A stretch of DNA of 7,311 nucleotides, from positions 1 to 7,311 of the forward strand of contig JAKSSZ010000027.1 in the NCBI GenBank assembly GCA_024402835.1, given 5' to 3'. The notes below the pieces were generated by a model. The model saw nothing but the letters and a program-made list of their open reading frames with translations. It was not told where the DNA came from and did no database searches. Positions 6,001 to 7,311 of the stretch are shown in pieces (positions within the stretch are counted from its first letter, which is position 1; every line of letters begins with the position of its first letter). Made by a program: the position numbers and the translations under genes. Source of the DNA: Alphaproteobacteria bacterium. Lineage in GTDB: Bacteria > Pseudomonadota > Alphaproteobacteria > Rs-D84.

Positions 6001-7274
6001 TAAGTTTTATAGCAAAGTATTTTTCTTCTTTGGTTTCTTTGATTACTGCTCCAATACGTGCGGTATGGCGTTTTATAGAAAAAATCTTTCCAAAAAGAGA
6101 TTTTACCATTATGACTGTCAAAAATGGTAATGTCACAACATTCCAACAAACAACTTTTTGGAGATTCACGAAATTTTGCATAATGTTAACAATGTTTTTT
6201 TGGGTTAGCTGGTCAACATACATATATATATATCAGCAACCATTATTGCAAAAGCGAACACAACAAATAGAATTAATGAAAACTAAACATGAACGTCAAA
6301 TAAGTGATTTAAAAAAATATTTAGCAAAATATAACGAATTAACACATTTACTGAATATAACCGATGATAAAATTCTTAATTCAGATAATTTATCAATAAA
6401 AGATAAAGAAACATTAATGAATACACGTTCAAAAACTTGGGGAGAATTAGACTTTTTGCATAATCGTATTTCTGAAATGATGGCAGATGAAAACTATACA
6501 CCAGAATTTGACAAATTATCAGAATTAACTTTACAATTTGAACTTGTAAAAAATGATAATGAAACACTTACCAAACAACATGCAGATATTATAAATAATG
6601 TTCAAAATATGATTGAGTCTGATGAACAAATAATAAATATAGTTTCCACATTGACTTCTGAAAAAAATACAGAATTGGGCATTTTCTTGGAAAAAATAAA
6701 ATCTGATTTGACTAAACTTGGCATTTCAAAAGATAAATTATTAAATCAAGCCAATAATTATACCAACCCATTTATGCCATCTAAATACACTCCGTTTGAT
6801 GTTGATAAAAATACCGAACCCAGATACAAAAAGGTTGCTCAAGAATTAGAACAATGGAGCAGTATGAGTAGATTATCACAAATTTTACCTTTTGGAGCAC
6901 CCGTGAAGAAAATGCGTATAACTTCTGATTTTGGAACACGAAAAGACCCATTTACAAACCAAACAAAAAAACACAAAGGTATTGATTTTGCTGGAAAAGT
7001 CGGAACAGAATTATATACAGTGGCTCCGGGGCGTGTTATATCGGTGGGTGAAAGAGCTGGATACGGAAAAACAGTAGAAGTAGAACATGGTTTAGGTTTC
7101 ACCACATTATATGCACATTTATCCAAGATTTTAGTTTCCAGAGGTGATTGGATTAAACAAAATACTGTTGTTGGGTTAGCAGGTTCTTCGGGTCGCTCTA
7201 CAGGTCCACATTTACATTATGAAATCAGGTACAAAGGGACACCTTTTAACCCAATTAATTTTATAAAGGAGTAA
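5997..7274 (+). CDS. membrane-anchored M23 family metallopeptidase (murein endopeptidase)
   Basis: This is a 425-residue zinc peptidase expected to cut peptide cross-links in peptidoglycan. Residues 1-57 are basic and probably cytoplasmic. One membrane segment follows at about 58-78. A charged helical region, likely coiled coil, spans about 84-250 in the periplasm, and the catalytic LytM/M23 domain is at about 306-421. Zinc ligands are present: His326 and Asp330 in HKGID, and His407 in PHLHYE. The catalytic histidines His374 (YAHL) and His405 are also present, so the enzyme should be active rather than an EnvC/NlpD-type activator. The LAGSSGRSTGPHLHYE block (394-409) is diagnostic of the family. 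Its ATG shares the ATGA with the methyltransferase stop and has no Shine-Dalgarno site of its own, so translation is probably coupled. The cell-division or elongation role cannot be read from sequence. Confidence 0.94.
   Translation: MISFIAKYFSSLVSLITAPIRAVWRFIEKIFPKRDFTIMTVKNGNVTTFQQTTFWRFTKFCIMLTMFFWVSWSTYIYIYQQPLLQKRTQQIELMKTKHERQISDLKKYLAKYNELTHLLNITDDKILNSDNLSIKDKETLMNTRSKTWGELDFLHNRISEMMADENYTPEFDKLSELTLQFELVKNDNETLTKQHADIINNVQNMIESDEQIINIVSTLTSEKNTELGIFLEKIKSDLTKLGISKDKLLNQANNYTNPFMPSKYTPFDVDKNTEPRYKKVAQELEQWSSMSRLSQILPFGAPVKKMRITSDFGTRKDPFTNQTKKHKGIDFAGKVGTELYTVAPGRVISVGERAGYGKTVEVEHGLGFTTLYAHLSKILVSRGDWIKQNTVVGLAGSSGRSTGPHLHYEIRYKGTPFNPINFIKE
7265..7271 (+). promoter_or_regulatory. 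ribosome binding site of the gene at the right edge
   Basis: AAAGGAG overlaps the last sense codons of the M23 peptidase gene and lies nine bases before a GTG at 7281. It is the strongest Shine-Dalgarno match on the plus strand in this window and decides the start of the following gene. Confidence 0.65.
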
Positions 7275-7280
7275 AAATCG

Positions 7281-7311
7281 GTGGAAAGAATACTGGCTAT
7301 ATTAACTGAAG
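7281..7311 (+). CDS. start of an unidentified gene, cut by the window edge
   Basis: A GTG start following AAAGGAG opens a frame reading MERILAILTE before the window ends. It begins six bases after the M23 peptidase stop, so it is probably the third gene of the same operon. Ten residues are too few to name it. In many Alphaproteobacteria a bactofilin gene follows an M23 peptidase, but these residues do not show that. Confidence 0.5.
   Translation, partial: MERILAILTE

Noticed and set aside
6839..7126. A 95-codon minus-strand frame opposite the M23 catalytic domain
   Set aside because: It is antisense to a highly conserved, motif-complete domain. No ribosome site or recognisable protein supports it.
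1..7311. Mobile elements, CRISPR repeats, toxin-antitoxin pairs or phage genes
   Set aside because: No transposase motifs, terminal inverted repeats, regular spaced repeats or phage-type proteins were seen in any frame. Composition looks uniform across the window.

Overview
The window comes from an AT-rich Gram-negative bacterium. Lipid A genes (lpxA, lpxB) show an outer membrane with LPS. The LpxB and COG4123-type methyltransferase sequences look most like Alphaproteobacteria, possibly one of the reduced, AT-rich uncultured or host-associated lineages. That placement is inferred from motif style, not from a search. TAA and TGA both end reading frames and Trp is read from TGG, so the standard bacterial code fits.

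Layout. The left edge holds the first 24 bases of a leftward tRNA-Leu with a clear promoter. Next comes a rightward gene for a 702-residue exported, cysteine-rich protein of unknown function. Its signal-peptide codons contain a run of 17 T. It converges, with a 7-base gap, on a leftward lpxA-lpxB pair that overlaps by 23 bases and has its own promoter and Shine-Dalgarno site. Upstream of lpxA, on the same strand, is an unrecognised 327-residue polytopic membrane protein. This is divergent, across 39 bases, from a rightward pair: a COG4123/TrmN6-like methyltransferase and an M23 peptidase, joined by an ATGA stop/start overlap. The right edge contains the first ten codons of another gene, preceded by a strong Shine-Dalgarno site.

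How the genes fit together. Most of the window concerns the cell envelope: two cytoplasmic enzymes of lipid A synthesis, an inner-membrane-anchored periplasmic murein hydrolase, an integral membrane protein and a large secreted protein rich in cysteine. The methyltransferase probably acts on RNA and is the exception. There is no mobile element, CRISPR array or phage gene, and no gene-free stretch longer than about 160 bases.

The most interesting items are the cysteine-rich protein (24 mature cysteines, five exact C-x6-C pairs, a basic Ser/Thr-rich linker and a mutable poly-T tract), a His-to-Leu change at a usually conserved LpxA active-site position, the absence of lpxI between lpxA and lpxB, and a very compact divergent promoter region in which the methyltransferase mRNA may be leaderless.
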